From assembly GCA_000499405.2 (NCBI GenBank), contig HG738139.1:8766616-8830615 (forward strand): 64,000 nucleotides of DNA, written 5' to 3'. The translations under genes and the position numbers were made by a program. The notes beneath the pieces were generated by a model. That model was not told the DNA's origin. It worked only from the letters and a program-made list of their open reading frames with translations, and did not search any database. Source of the DNA: Onchocerca volvulus. Its lineage: Eukaryota; Nematoda; Chromadorea; Rhabditida; Onchocercidae. Below, piece after piece: positions 10,919 to 23,300 of this stretch. The first letter of the stretch is position 1, and the number at the start of each line of letters is the position of its first letter.

Positions 10919-13900
10919 TAAATCTACTACTAGTCGATTTTGAATGTAAGATTTATTTGATATTCAAAGTGTCTCGTTAAATCGATCTTTGAAAGTGATG
11001 CTCCTCCATCCTACAAGAGGATGAAATATTAAAGTTCTCTGTGAAGTTCTTCAATACTAATTGACTAATTTTTCATTCGAAAGCAAACCTATTTTTTCAA
11101 AAATCGAATTGGGAATCTCTTGTAAATGATTTCTGCAAGTCAGTCAAAATATCAATGCGTGCATGCACGATCTTCTGCGTATGTTGAATATGCTAACCAG
11201 AAAAGAACAATAAATACAGGTTAATAATAAAAATAGAATGTTAAATACAGTCATAATGAATTGACACCAACTTTAAACCGAGAATAATTGGAATTTACTA
11301 AACGGGAATTTGCAATATAAATGCACCTGCAACAATCTCTGAATTCCACTTTTTCTATCTGCAATGATGCCAAGAGTAAAGGATTTTGTAGCTATTCTTC
11401 TTGATGGAAACTTATGTTTCCCGCATGTCACCACCATCAACTGTTATATCAACCGGCCATCTGCTGCTAATCATCGGTTAGCATATTTTGAGACAAATTA
11501 TTGAACGGATATTTAAGAATGTAATCGTATCATTGTCGGGGAATCGTAACTTCGCAAGTAAAAAAACTACATGACAGTCGGATGTCTCTATAAGCCATCA
11601 AGTAGCAATGCAATGCTTCTCCTATTTCACGGTTTTTCTATGGAACAAGTCCTCATCAATTAATTTTTTGTTCAATTACTCTACCAGCGATAACATCGAT
11701 TTACGGATGAAAGGGTGATCTGATGAATCTGAAAAATGATTAGCAAGAGGAATGCGAAAAGCGGTATTTCTTTTTAATTTGCAAATCTTAATTAGCAAGT
11801 CCTCTGTAATTATGAATTTTAACGGATTTATATAATTTCTTGCTAGTTACATGAAAATGTTAATCAAATAGACGTTTAATTTAACAAGTTTTTAGACTTT
11901 ATTGACCTCTTAATATAGTTTTTACTTTTTTATGTTTGGTACAAATAGTTGTGATAAAGGTTTTATTGACTGATATTTTAAGGTGATTATCAGAGAATAT
12001 TATTTGTAGAATTGGTCGATAGGTAGTTCTTCTTCACTATTCTCAAGGGGAAGATTTGTTGGAAAAATGCTTGAGGTTGTAATTTAGTAGGAACTGTTGG
12101 GATACAGGTTGTAGCATTGAGTTGAACCGACTCGAAAAGCATTTTTTCGTCGAATGATTTGAGCAACCAAAACAAGCTGATTTTTCTCTATATATGGATG
12201 ATCCTTGGTCTTTATAATGGAAGATGATTTAAAACACGTTAATCCTAGCACAAAGGCTTGGTTATCAGATTGGGATATCTTTGCAACATTTCAAATAATG
12301 CAAATAAGCATTGGTTCTTCCAATGATTTGAACGATGTATATTAGACCAAAAATTAAGAGAACAAAGACCTGGTTATCAGTGCAAAAAGTGAGATTTGGA
12401 TGAATGATTTAATGGTCTGGAAAATATTAGAAAAAATGATCCTTATAATACTAATTTCTACAATACGAAAATACTTTGATTTTCAATTAAATCAAAGTAT
12501 TTCATCAATTAAAAATATCGCTTTTTCAACAATGACGTAGTCTGAAGATAATGCAATAATGAATAAGATAGCACTAAAATCAGAAATAAAACACGCAATG
12601 ACATAGATGGATTGAAAATGTAAACATCCAATAAATGTCCTCGGAGATACTGGTGCTATGCCAGTCATTTTACCGCTTCCGCCAATCTTTCGCTCCATTC
12701 CTTTTGAAAAATTTGAAAGCATACTATTCTTTATGGTAGGAAAAAACTGGGAAAAACTGAATTTCTTCAATATTTTTAGTAATCAATTTATTGTATCATA
12801 GAAATTTTCTTAAATGATTCATCATTTGCAGTGAATGTAAATGTATATTACGATACAATGTCTAATTCTCATCTTTGCCTCCGATTATCAAACTTTATCT
12901 TCAACAACAAACACTAAATACACTTTCGGCCCTATAATCCAGCTTGTATTCAATGTTGGAATATGGTAAGGCAACAATGCCCATTATGAAGAGGGTTGCG
13001 ATCAGTTGAAAAAGATATTTTTCGCCCAGAACTGAATTCGCTCAGCAATATCTTCAGTTCAATTCTACCATCCATCCTTCATCAAGCAATCTCCCAACAA
13101 ATTATCTCTGTTATCAACAATCAAGAAGACTACTCTATATTTCGGCTTTACAGTGATATTTATAACAATGATAGTTGTTAGGTTAACGATAGTTTAACCT
13201 ACTCGACATTAATAAACCCTCCATCAAAGAATAAAACTTTTCCAACATAATTCATGTTTGTGACAGTTAATCAAAAAAAAAAAATACTTTCACGACAAAT
13301 ATTAATATACATAAGAAGATTCATGACAGGGGACTACTATTAAGTGCTAATTATAAATACGATGGACGAGATATTTAAAGCCTTCTGAAGAAATGATTAT
13401 AAGCTTGTAAGTACTTGAAAAATCTCTTGATATCATTCATTGTAAGCAATACTCTTATTTTGCAACAATGATAAGAGATAACGGAGGGATTCTAGGCCGT
13501 GATAAAAGGAGTGTATCTGCAAATTTCACCTAAACGTTCGTCTTCCAAGACGAATAATATACTGTCAACACTTATGGATCTTTAAGTTTGTTGATTAGTT
13601 TGAAAAGGAGACAAAAGAAAAAAATCAGTTTCAGTTTTCGGGCGACATCTATCAAGTGTGATCGCTATAGTAACAGATCATCATGTAGCGTACTATTCCA
13701 GTTTCGTAGGAAATAATTCTCACTAATATTTGGTGTAAAAAAGGAGTTTAGATAGGGAATCTGGCTTATTCATTTTTAATATTCCTTCTAATATTTTTGG
13801 TCTGAATAGCGTGAGCAATCATAATCACATCTTATTCATTGATTAATACTTATGTTAATTGCTGTAGCTTTGCATTATACTTATTAAGAATGTTCTTGTG

Positions 13901-14467
13901 ATATTCTTTGCAGTAAATCCAAGAAATAAGTCATAGCGAAAAGTATTGTCTGAATAAACTTTGTAATTCTTAAATGCTGCTTTACTAAACTTAAACTCGA
14001 AATCAAAACTCATCACTTATATCTTAATTCATCCTTCAACAACTGAAGATTTAATTTCAACATAATATTGCACCTACGACATAAGTCTGGCTGATAACTA
14101 CATCAAATATACAAATACACGTAAATTTAAAAAAGCGATAGGATAATAAATCAATAGTCAACATAAAAAAACATATTCTCCCTTATCTTCTTTCTAAGCG
14201 TTCTTTTTTTTTTTGCATTTGAGTCAAATGCTCTGAGTAGTAGTAATTTTGCACATAATAATATAATTTTTATATGAAAACTGATAACAATAATGAGTCA
14301 GGAAAGTAACGAAACGTTATTATAGATAATTATTATTGGATTAAAATTTTAAAAAATTGCAAACTACTGACAGAAACAACAGATAATAAAGAAGAATAAG
14401 TGTAAGATATAAATAAAATGCAAGTACAGAACAAGAACGTAACATACAATCGAGACAATTTACTATT
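10919..14467. other. Intergenic, with dispersed repeat B copy
   Basis: 11555-11850 matches 18845-19100 (repeat B). Two open frames have somewhat coding-like composition but no supporting gene model: minus 12492-12770 (92 aa, hydrophobic second half, contains GIAPVSPRTFIGCLHF) and plus 12996-13181 (61 aa). Neither matches a family I know. Otherwise nothing seen. Confidence 0.5.
11555..11850 (+). repeat. Dispersed repeat B, copy 1
   Basis: It shares ordered blocks with 18845-19100: GACAGTCGGATGT versus GACATTCGGATGT, then CTCCTATTT, GGTGATCTGATGAATCTGAA versus GGTGGTCTGATGAATCTGAA, CAAATCTTA.TTAGCAAGT versus CAAATCTTAGCTAGCAAGT, and AATTTTAACGGATTTA versus AATCTCAATGGATTTA. Both copies are on the same strand. 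Element type unknown. Confidence 0.65.
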
Positions 14468-17400
14468 TTATGGTGTTATTCGTTTAGGGTCACGCGGGAA
14501 AAGAGATGCCAAACGGACGTTTCCAAGTCCAAGAAACAGCATCGTTACACGTTCTAATCCTGAAATTTAAAAATAGCACTTTGAAGACTAGAAAAGGGAC
14601 CAAGAATGTTTTAAAATAGATAACATACCGATGCCACCTCCTGCATGTGGCGGGCAGCCATACTTGAACGAGTCAATATAAGCTCGGATCTTTTCCAAAT
14701 CGATTTGGTGATGTTTAGCTCTTTCAGTTAATAAAGATGCATCATGGATTCGCTGAGCGCCAGATAATATTTCTTCACCTAAAATCGCAGTCGTTTGCAA
14801 ACATCCTAATTAAATTGTCCTAGTGCTTTTTTTTTTTTTTTCAGAAAACCAATTAGAAATATGATTTCCCTTATGTTCCTTAATGATAAAAATAAACATG
14901 ATAAGCTGATGTCACTAAGGGAATCAAAAATGATCTAGTTGTATTTCAAATACATGAACTCATTATTAAAGTCAGTAAAATCAGATGATGGGTCAACAAA
15001 ATTACATGTGTTCTATGACTGGAAGTGCTATATTAAAATAATCACGAGCAGTAGTTGTCACAAAAATCAAAAAATGAATATATTGATCATTAAAATCTAA
15101 ACAAAATGACCAATAACTGAGATACATCTCACCTCGCATAAACATATCATAACTGTTGGAGTATTTTGGATCGTTTGCGTCTGGCATCGTATAAAATGGA
15201 CGAACTGCTAGTGGATATCTGTCGAGTATGTAAAAATCGGTCTGATATTTTTCTTTCACCAACCTTCCCAGAAATTTTTCTACCGGAGTGCTTAAATCAT
15301 CTTCATCGCCTATTTCTACACCATTCTCTCGTAACAGTTTGACTGCATCTGGATATCTGAAATGTCATAAATCAATAGTGGAAAAACAGAAACAACCAAC
15401 AGCATCCTAAGAGTAAGAATAATAAATCTAGGACAAATTCCCACAGCACATAAAAAAGTCAAGATTAATAACATCATCCATAACAATATTACAAACTTGA
15501 GTATAAGAGCAGGCTCAATGAATTCGAATGGTTCACAAGGATACTGCTTGCCAACTGTCTCGATTTCATGCTTGAATTTCGCTTGCAAATCTTTGAATAT
15601 ATCAATCAGAACAGCGCCAATCGTTTCAAGAACCTACAATCTAGCATTAAATAGGATTCTGAAAAAAAAAAAAAAAAAAAAAAAAACTTGCTATCCTTGA
15701 CATTCTGTATAGCATCTTAAATATCTCCAGCACAACTTGAAATTAACCTCATGGTAATGGAACTTAAACGCCATTTCAATATCAAGGCCGACAAATTCTG
15801 TTAAATGCCGATGAGTATTGCTGTCTTCTGCACGAAATACAGCACCAATAGTGAAAACCTGTAAAATAATGAAAACTGTGAAATAGTATGAGTTTATGGG
15901 TTCTTGAGAAATAAATCAAATTAACCTAACTGAAGAGATGACCGTTTCTGAAAATTGCTTACTTTGTCAAAATCTGCAGCGATTGCCATTTGTTTATATA
16001 ACTGTGGTGACTGAGCAAGGTAAGCAGAGCCTTTAAAATAAGATACCTGAAAGAAAAAGATAGTTAACTCAACCGAATATGTAAAGGGAGAGAAAAGAAA
16101 AGAAATAATGACTAGCCTCAAAGACATTTGCGCCTCCTTCGCTCGCTGCAGATATGATTTTTGGCGTATGTATTTCCATGAAACCACGCTTCTTTAAAGT
16201 GTTTCGGAACAATTCACAAACACCAGCTTGGATAGAGAAAATAGCATGACTTGTCTGCGTACGAAGATCCAGTACTCTTAAGAATTAACAAATATTTTCT
16301 GGTATAAATTCGTATATTATTCTTATTATGAATCATGACTGCAACACAGTGTTCTTCAAATAACAAAAATAAGATTAAATGAACGAGAAGTTTTGCAATG
16401 ATAAACCTTATTTTACATTTTAGTACTCTATAATGCACATTTTAGAATGATGAAATTATTTTAATTAAGCAACAAACAGAACAAAATAATCAATAAATTA
16501 TAACAATCATTTCTTTATTATTATATTGGTTCCCATCTTGAACCTAGACTGAAAAAAACCTGTTATCTAAACGTGTGTCGAGATTCACAATAGATAAAGA
16601 TGAATCTTCTGCACTTTTGCTTTCTTCTTTAATTCGAGCAGCATCTTCTATCTGCAGTGGTAAGCGTGGTTCTGCTGCGCTAACAACGAACAACTGTGTA
16701 ACATGTATTTCGACTTCTCTCTGTGTACAGCTGATGATTTCTTGTTCCACTTTTCTTACAGTGCCTCGAACATCAACAATTGATTCCTGGAAATGGCTTA
16801 AAAAGTGAGAAATCTCATTTATTAAGTAATATCGGGAGAAATTTATTCGGTTAAGAAAATTTTACTTTCGAAATGTTTCCAACAAACTTCAACATTTGTT
16901 TGCTAATCTCTTTACCAACGAACAACATTCCCTGTATGGAATGCATTTGCTGACGGATAATAATGAAGCACGTTTTCCCCTTTATCCTCGATGTGTGCAA
17001 ACGGCCCCGAATCCAAATCTAAAAAATTTCGCGGTAAAATTTATAAAATTAACAACTATTTTCTAGTACAAATTGGTGCATTATCCCAGTCATGAGTCAT
17101 AACCGTAACAAAATATCCTTTAATTGGTACTAATAAAATTCAATGAATGAGAAATTTGCGATAAATCTTATTTCACTGCTTTTTTTTTTCAGTACCCTAC
17201 AATATACATTTCAGAACGATGAAATTATTGTCCTATTTGGAACTTATTCTAATGAATATTCAGCTCACATTCAGATATTTTTGTAAAATCTCGTCAAGGC
17301 TATGTTAAAATAAATTAATTTGAATCTTTGATTTCTTCTCGATATTATGACGGTACACAACTCCATATCTTTGCACTTTATATAGCTACAAATTATAATA

Positions 17401-17985
17401 TATGTTGAACACATAATAGACATTATAATAAACAAAGTCATGTCCAACCAAATTTTGAATATAATATTCTTACAGCATGTATTTTTTAAATTAACATATA
17501 AAAGTTGCTCAAAAATCTATGTCAGTACTTACCTCCTGGCCTTCTAAATTCACCAAGACATCTTTAACATCAATGAAATCCAATTTTTTTCGTTCAGCAG
17601 ATTGTATAATTCCATATGCACCGTAGCGACCTTCCGAGACATCTTCTTCCATTTCTCTCTCATTTTCCCCTACATCTGGAGCTGCATGCTAAAACTTTTC
17701 TAAGTAATAGCAAAGTTATGTCTGATGTTTGCACAGTATCTGATATAAACCGGAAGAACGTGAAAGATAATGTCAAGTAACCTCAGCCTTCTTTTCCATT
17801 TTCTTTTGTTGCTTCGCCAATTTGTTTATTTCTTTTTTTGACAATTTCTTTTCACCTTCAGCTCCATCCATACTTACTCCATCTTCAGTTGTCATCCTGG
17901 ATCGATATCCTGAAACTACTCGATGCAAGATATCACGAGAAGAGTGACAATTTACGGGAACAGTGATCGATATATATTGGTCCAT
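14468..17985 (-). CDS. dars-1: Aspartyl-tRNA synthetase, cytosolic (frameshifted here)
   Basis: Charges tRNA-Asp in the cytosol; class II synthetase. Eleven exons: 17782-17985, 17533-17688, 16866-17018, 16560-16786, 16117-16276, 15963-16046, 15748-15860, 15497-15633, 15133-15356, 14629-14778, 14468-14559. Total 565 aa from the first ATG, or 535 aa from a second ATG at 17894; human DARS1 is about 501. Order: lysine-rich N-terminal extension ([17 protein letters not shown]), OB-fold ([18 protein letters not shown]), motif 1 region ([12 protein letters not shown]), motif 2 ([15 protein letters not shown]), and the motif 3 end [13 protein letters not shown] with C-terminus [10 protein letters not shown]. 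Exon 7 carries two extra bases in the codons before FRAEDS, which breaks the frame and gives a stop at 15801-15803. The intron after exon 5 starts with GC (GAG|GCTAGT). The alternative upstream start could add a targeting extension, but that is unproven. Confidence 0.96.
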
Positions 17986-20312
17986 TCAACTACCATTCTA
18001 CTTCACACTATCACTCTATGGAAATTTGAACGTACGGAAAAAGATGCCAAGCCCCTCTGTTGACCTCTAAATGCACTTTCCCGATGAATAATGAATGACA
18101 GGACTGCCCGAACGATACGTCGGATAGAGATAGTGCGGTCGTTCAGCGCTGCGTCGTTATGAAAAAACTACGATTCAGTCCGCATCATATTGAAAGGTGA
18201 GAATTAAATGCATTCATCCACTGCTATGTTTGATTGAAGCAATTATAACTCATCTAAAGAAGTATTAGACATGAGATACTAAAGTAGTTCGGGAAGTATA
18301 CGATGAGTCTTGTCACATGAAAGATGCGAGTTGTCAATTTTCTTGTGGAGAACGAGATGAGATTACCCCATCCTGAAGCTGAAGTAACGGAAATAATTCC
18401 AAGTCTGTCTTTACTATTTTTGAAATTTCATTCCTCTCCCTTCATTGAACTTTCTTTCTATACTTATTTACGCAGAGCTTCTAAAAAGTGATGAAGTGTT
18501 ATTGTTTAATCGATAACAACAGTTTTCATGATATATGGAAACTTCATACACATCCAAGAATGGATCGCGTAAATAATTTCTGAGTATTTTCACCGAAATT
18601 CACTCCAACGTTGCTCTCAGTGATAATTGCAAGGAAGTGAATGGTTTTCGGCCAAATAAGAACGGCATTAACTGGCACGATGATTATGAAAGAGGTTGAA
18701 AAAGGAAATATCCCAAAAGGTTAAGATCGAAATATTCATTCTCTCTTACGCTCCAATTATCTCTTCAGCACTAATTGACAGTCACCAGCGAACATTCACC
18801 ACAGGAAAACCTGTTTATACGCAAATGTGACATTGACAGCTAAATGAAGATGACATTCGGATGTTCCTATGAATCATCAAAGAGAAATGCACTCCTCGCC
18901 CTCCTATTTTCCGCTTTTCTATAGTGCAAACCCCGCACTAATTGATTATTTTCCCGTCTTTCTACTAGCAATAATATTTATCTATGCGTGAAAAGGTGGT
19001 CTGATGAATCTGAAAACAGCAAGGGGATCGTGAAAAGTTTCTTTTATTTGACAAATCTTAGCTAGCAAGTTTTATGAATCTCAATGGATTTAAAAATGTC
19101 AGTCTTCCTTCATTGAAAGTACCACAGCTTTCAGATATCTTAGCTCGTTCTTTGCTTCAATCCTAAATAAATTGTCATCAATTAGATTAGAAATATCAGC
19201 ATTCATTTACTTTCTATCATTTCACATAGCTCCTTCACTCTTGACTGAAATTTCATTGAGCAGTTCATTTCTTAATGATTAAAGAAATTTCAAATGACGA
19301 ATTTTATTTCTTTTTTCCATTTCAGAAAATGTTTATTTATACATTATTAAGTGATATTAAAAATTAAGAGAAGATATCTAATTTTTTTTATTTTTATTTT
19401 TCTAGAAAATGAATAGAGTTTTTCAAGAAATGAAATATACTTAAGATACCATCCTCAAAGTCTGAATAATACTACTATAACTATTACTACTGATAGCAAA
19501 CATTGCAAACACAAGACATATCTACTGAATAAATTATTTATGGATGTTATTGGCTATCAAATTAGAAGTATTGGAAAGTTGGGATTTGCAAAATTCGTAA
19601 AGCATGCAGTTGTTAGATATAAAATATGCAAAAATCCCTTGAAATATTTTTTGAATTCATTGCTAAGAAATGTTTAATATACATAACGTTTAGATATACA
19701 ATGCATTTTACGGAAAGCAACGATTTAATTAATGCAAGCATATGCAATAAATTGGATGTGAAGAAAAAAGACAGCATCTATCATGTTGTAAAATTGCGAC
19801 TCATTGGTACTCATCGAATGACTGAATGGAACTAAGAAATTAAAATATACAAATATGATTAGAAATAAGCGAACGAAATATCATTCAGCATGATACTGTA
19901 GGAACATAAAAAGATAGACATGTCAAGAACAAATTTATATCGACAATGTTGAAATAATGACGCTAGTAGCAGACAAACTAGTCAGCTAAAAGTTCACTGT
20001 TTGATTTGGAAAGTTTCATTAACTCATATGGTATGTATTAAAAGTAATGAAAATAAGAAATCCTTTTCTAACTTATCGGGAAATTCGTCTACATAGGAAT
20101 AAAAATCAACATTTATTCATGACACTGTTCCTCAATATGAAAGGGCAAGGACCTTTCCATTTCACTTCCTAATCAAAAAGACAGCATTGATTCTAACATA
20201 ATATCTTCTGCTTATAAGAATTGTAAGACCGAAGGAAAATGAGTTACTTTTGCTAATGATAAATCAACATGTAGCGCAATTTATAATATCCATAATGTAC
20301 ACCAAGTAATAT
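17986..20312. other. Intergenic, with dispersed repeat B copy
   Basis: 18845-19100 is the second repeat B copy. A short open frame at 19626-19835 (+) has no coding features I trust. Nothing else seen. Confidence 0.5.
18845..19100 (+). repeat. Dispersed repeat B, copy 2
   Basis: Partner of 11555-11850, sharing CTGATGAATCTGAAAA, CAAATCTTAGCTAGCAAGTT and other ordered blocks with moderate divergence and small indels. No coding capacity seen. Confidence 0.65.
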
Positions 20313-23300
20313 TTACATTTTTCTGATTGTTACTGCAGCATCATTGTCATCCTCAATTTTTTTGATGATAAAATTGAAATCTGGTTTCTCATTGGCACTT
20401 AGCCTAAGCGCAGAAGAAATTAGTGGATCTTCGATTAAACGTCTTGATAGCTGTAACTTGCTGTCGGATTTTAAGATTGCATTTTTTACGATAATTGGCA
20501 TTTCTCCACGATGACTCTTTTTGACCGAAAGCCGCCTATCAAATTCCGCTTTTGCATCAAAATGTGGAATTTGAATAACTTCCATTGGTATAGAAGAAGT
20601 TCTCGCCCGATTATCATTCATTCGTTCAATATTTTCCTTTCTGTAAGAAAGTAATCTGAAAAAGGAAATCTTCAGCAAAGAAATCCTAATTTTTAAATTT
20701 GCTTAGTTACATACAGCAATTCTTCTACCTGCTAAATAAGCACTTTCAAGCAATATAAACTTACTTATTTTCCGCATCCCATATATTCCTGAGAAAGATT
20801 TTGCTTCTCTCCTGTTGTTCCTTGTCTACTGCACTATTCCGAAGTATATTTTGTAATGACTTTTTGAGTTCTGGTATCTTTTTTCCAGAAATAGACTCAG
20901 ATGTATCGAGCAGTTCGGTTTCTTGAGAACTACTAGCCTGGCAACCAGGATTCTCATCATCGTAGTCTGAAAGTATAAAGTTGGTTTTAGATGCACTGTG
21001 CTGAAATTGTGATTACAGTTTTTAGTTTCAGTAGATTTCTTCTCCATCAATGAATGTTTAGGTCAATGCAGCAACGATGGTTTTAAAGAAACATATGTTG
21101 ATTTAATTAGTCCTTGTCTGGATATCGAATATGATGATTCTGTCTATGGACTGCATAAACCTATTTTTTACATTTTTGAAGCAACTACGAAAGCATTCAG
21201 CCGCACCTCTTCTCATTGATAACATTTACTGTTATTTTTAATTAAAGAGAACTCCATCTTACCAGAGGTTTCCTTCAGGACTGGTTTTGATTTTAGCTCA
21301 CTGCTTTCCTCTCTGATTTTTTGTTCTAATGCGACATATTCATTGGTTTGGAATTCGGTTGCTAGTTCCTGGTCAGTTCTCGGTGTGATGATGGTCTCTG
21401 AACTAACTGGAATGACCTGTGACGGTGGAGCTATCGAAGATATCACGTCGCGCGTCAAAACTTGTCTTTGCTGCTGGAGATCCGGCTCTGTTATAAATTC
21501 TGTTTGGGCTATACTAACATCGATTGATTTAATAACTCTTAATTTTGTCTGTCCAGAATTGGAATATACTATGTCCGGAAAGCTTTTCAAAACTTCTTTG
21601 GAATTATTCATTTCTTCGGTTATATCTTGTACCTTTTTCTTTGAATCGGAAATGTACTCATGATGTCTTATTTGATTCGGAATTGTCGAACTAGCTGGAA
21701 ACACCTGAAATAATCTGGATTTTGACAATAATTGTTCTGCAGATAAAGGCACTGCATCAAATTCAGGAATTCTTTGCAACTTGCAAGATGGGGGTTCAAA
21801 ATTCATGTACTTTTCAAAAAATGTTGCTTTATTCAAGGATTCGCTTTGAGGTTTTATTTCATTTGCATCGGATTTTTCCAAAGTTTCAGTTAAATTTTCA
21901 GCCACATTTGGAATGATTTCCATCAGAGACATCTCAGAAGTGTAATCCAACTTTTGCATCGGTGCATTATTCAATGAACAGTTGAAGTCATTAGCACATA
22001 TTAGTGCAGTTGCCTCTTTCTGTCCGCTTGAAATACAAGTGGCAACTTGGAACTGTTGATTATTTATTGCTGTCGTTGACGAAACAACTTCATTGCTCGT
22101 CCACATGGCGTTGGACACATCTTTATCAGCAACGTCTATAACTGCTCCGGAAAGTATATTTCCACGGTTGCTGTACTTCTTCTGTGCGTCATCCACTTCT
22201 TCTAACGTGTAATCGAGACCAGCTTGATTCTCCATCTGTTTGAAGTCAAATTTCGTAGCAATGGTTGCCACTGATAATTGCTGTTGTTTGTTTGGTTCTA
22301 ATTTCTGAAGTGTTTTCGAAATTTCTCCGAATTTTTCATTGCTTTTTTCTTTACTGATTATCTTATCTTCTTCAGTGAGGCGACCTCGCACAGTGTAAAT
22401 TCCGATTTCACCTTTACTATCAAGCAACTTATGCACTTTTTCCCTTTCCTTATTCAGTTCCTCTTGTACATCGGTTACTGAATTAATTTCTCTTTTCTTT
22501 CTATTTTGCATTGATTTATTGCTTGAATCAGCTAAACTCGAGAGGCCAATGATTGCGACACTTTCTGGTATCACTGTAATTGATGTGTTTCGGATGTGAC
22601 ACTTAGTTCGGGGTGCCATTAGAGACAGATCAGAATTGGTAACACTCTCAAGTGTTTGCTGTAAGCTACAGAAGTTTTCTGGTATGTGATCATAACCTAA
22701 TTCCATCTCCGCGTAATCTTCGACAACAACCTGCAATAAAATTCGACAGAGTATTGATCAAACGAATTTACTGATCTTATGAGAAATTGTAAAAAATATT
22801 CTGTCAATTTAGCACTTACTTGTCGTGTAACCTTGTGCTCTTTTACATTTTATTCATTTCATTTGCCATTCTAATTATTAGGACTGATTTTTGTCCAGAA
22901 AAGTTTTATGTCAATAATATCTTTTACTGATTTTCAGCAACAAGAAATAGTGACTGTGTCAATCAGATGTACTGAAGTTATATGGATTTATTAATGACAT
23001 AAATATTCAATAAATCATCTACATTAAAGAACATGAAAAAAGGAAATTTGTTAATTTCTTTGGTCGAAAATTTGTTAAATCATCATTATCGCAACTTATA
23101 ATTCAAATTGATATCTTTGTCAAACTGTTAGTTATTTCTCTTTTTAAATTATCGTTCAAAAACTCATAATTAGATTAATAATTAATTGCCATAATTAATA
23201 TTTGATCGTTTATACAATCAATCAAATGCATTAGATCAGAAGTTTTGGAAAAACCAATGTTATCAAGATACCGTATTCTTTCATAAAAGATTGCACTGAC

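Noticed and set aside
12492..13181. Two coding-like frames, minus 12492-12770 and plus 12996-13181
   Set aside because: Could not be joined into a gene model and resemble no family; left as a note in the intergenic entry.
21343..21663. Plus-strand 106-codon frame
   Set aside because: It lies wholly opposite a well-supported 1.5-kb minus-strand exon and is its shadow.
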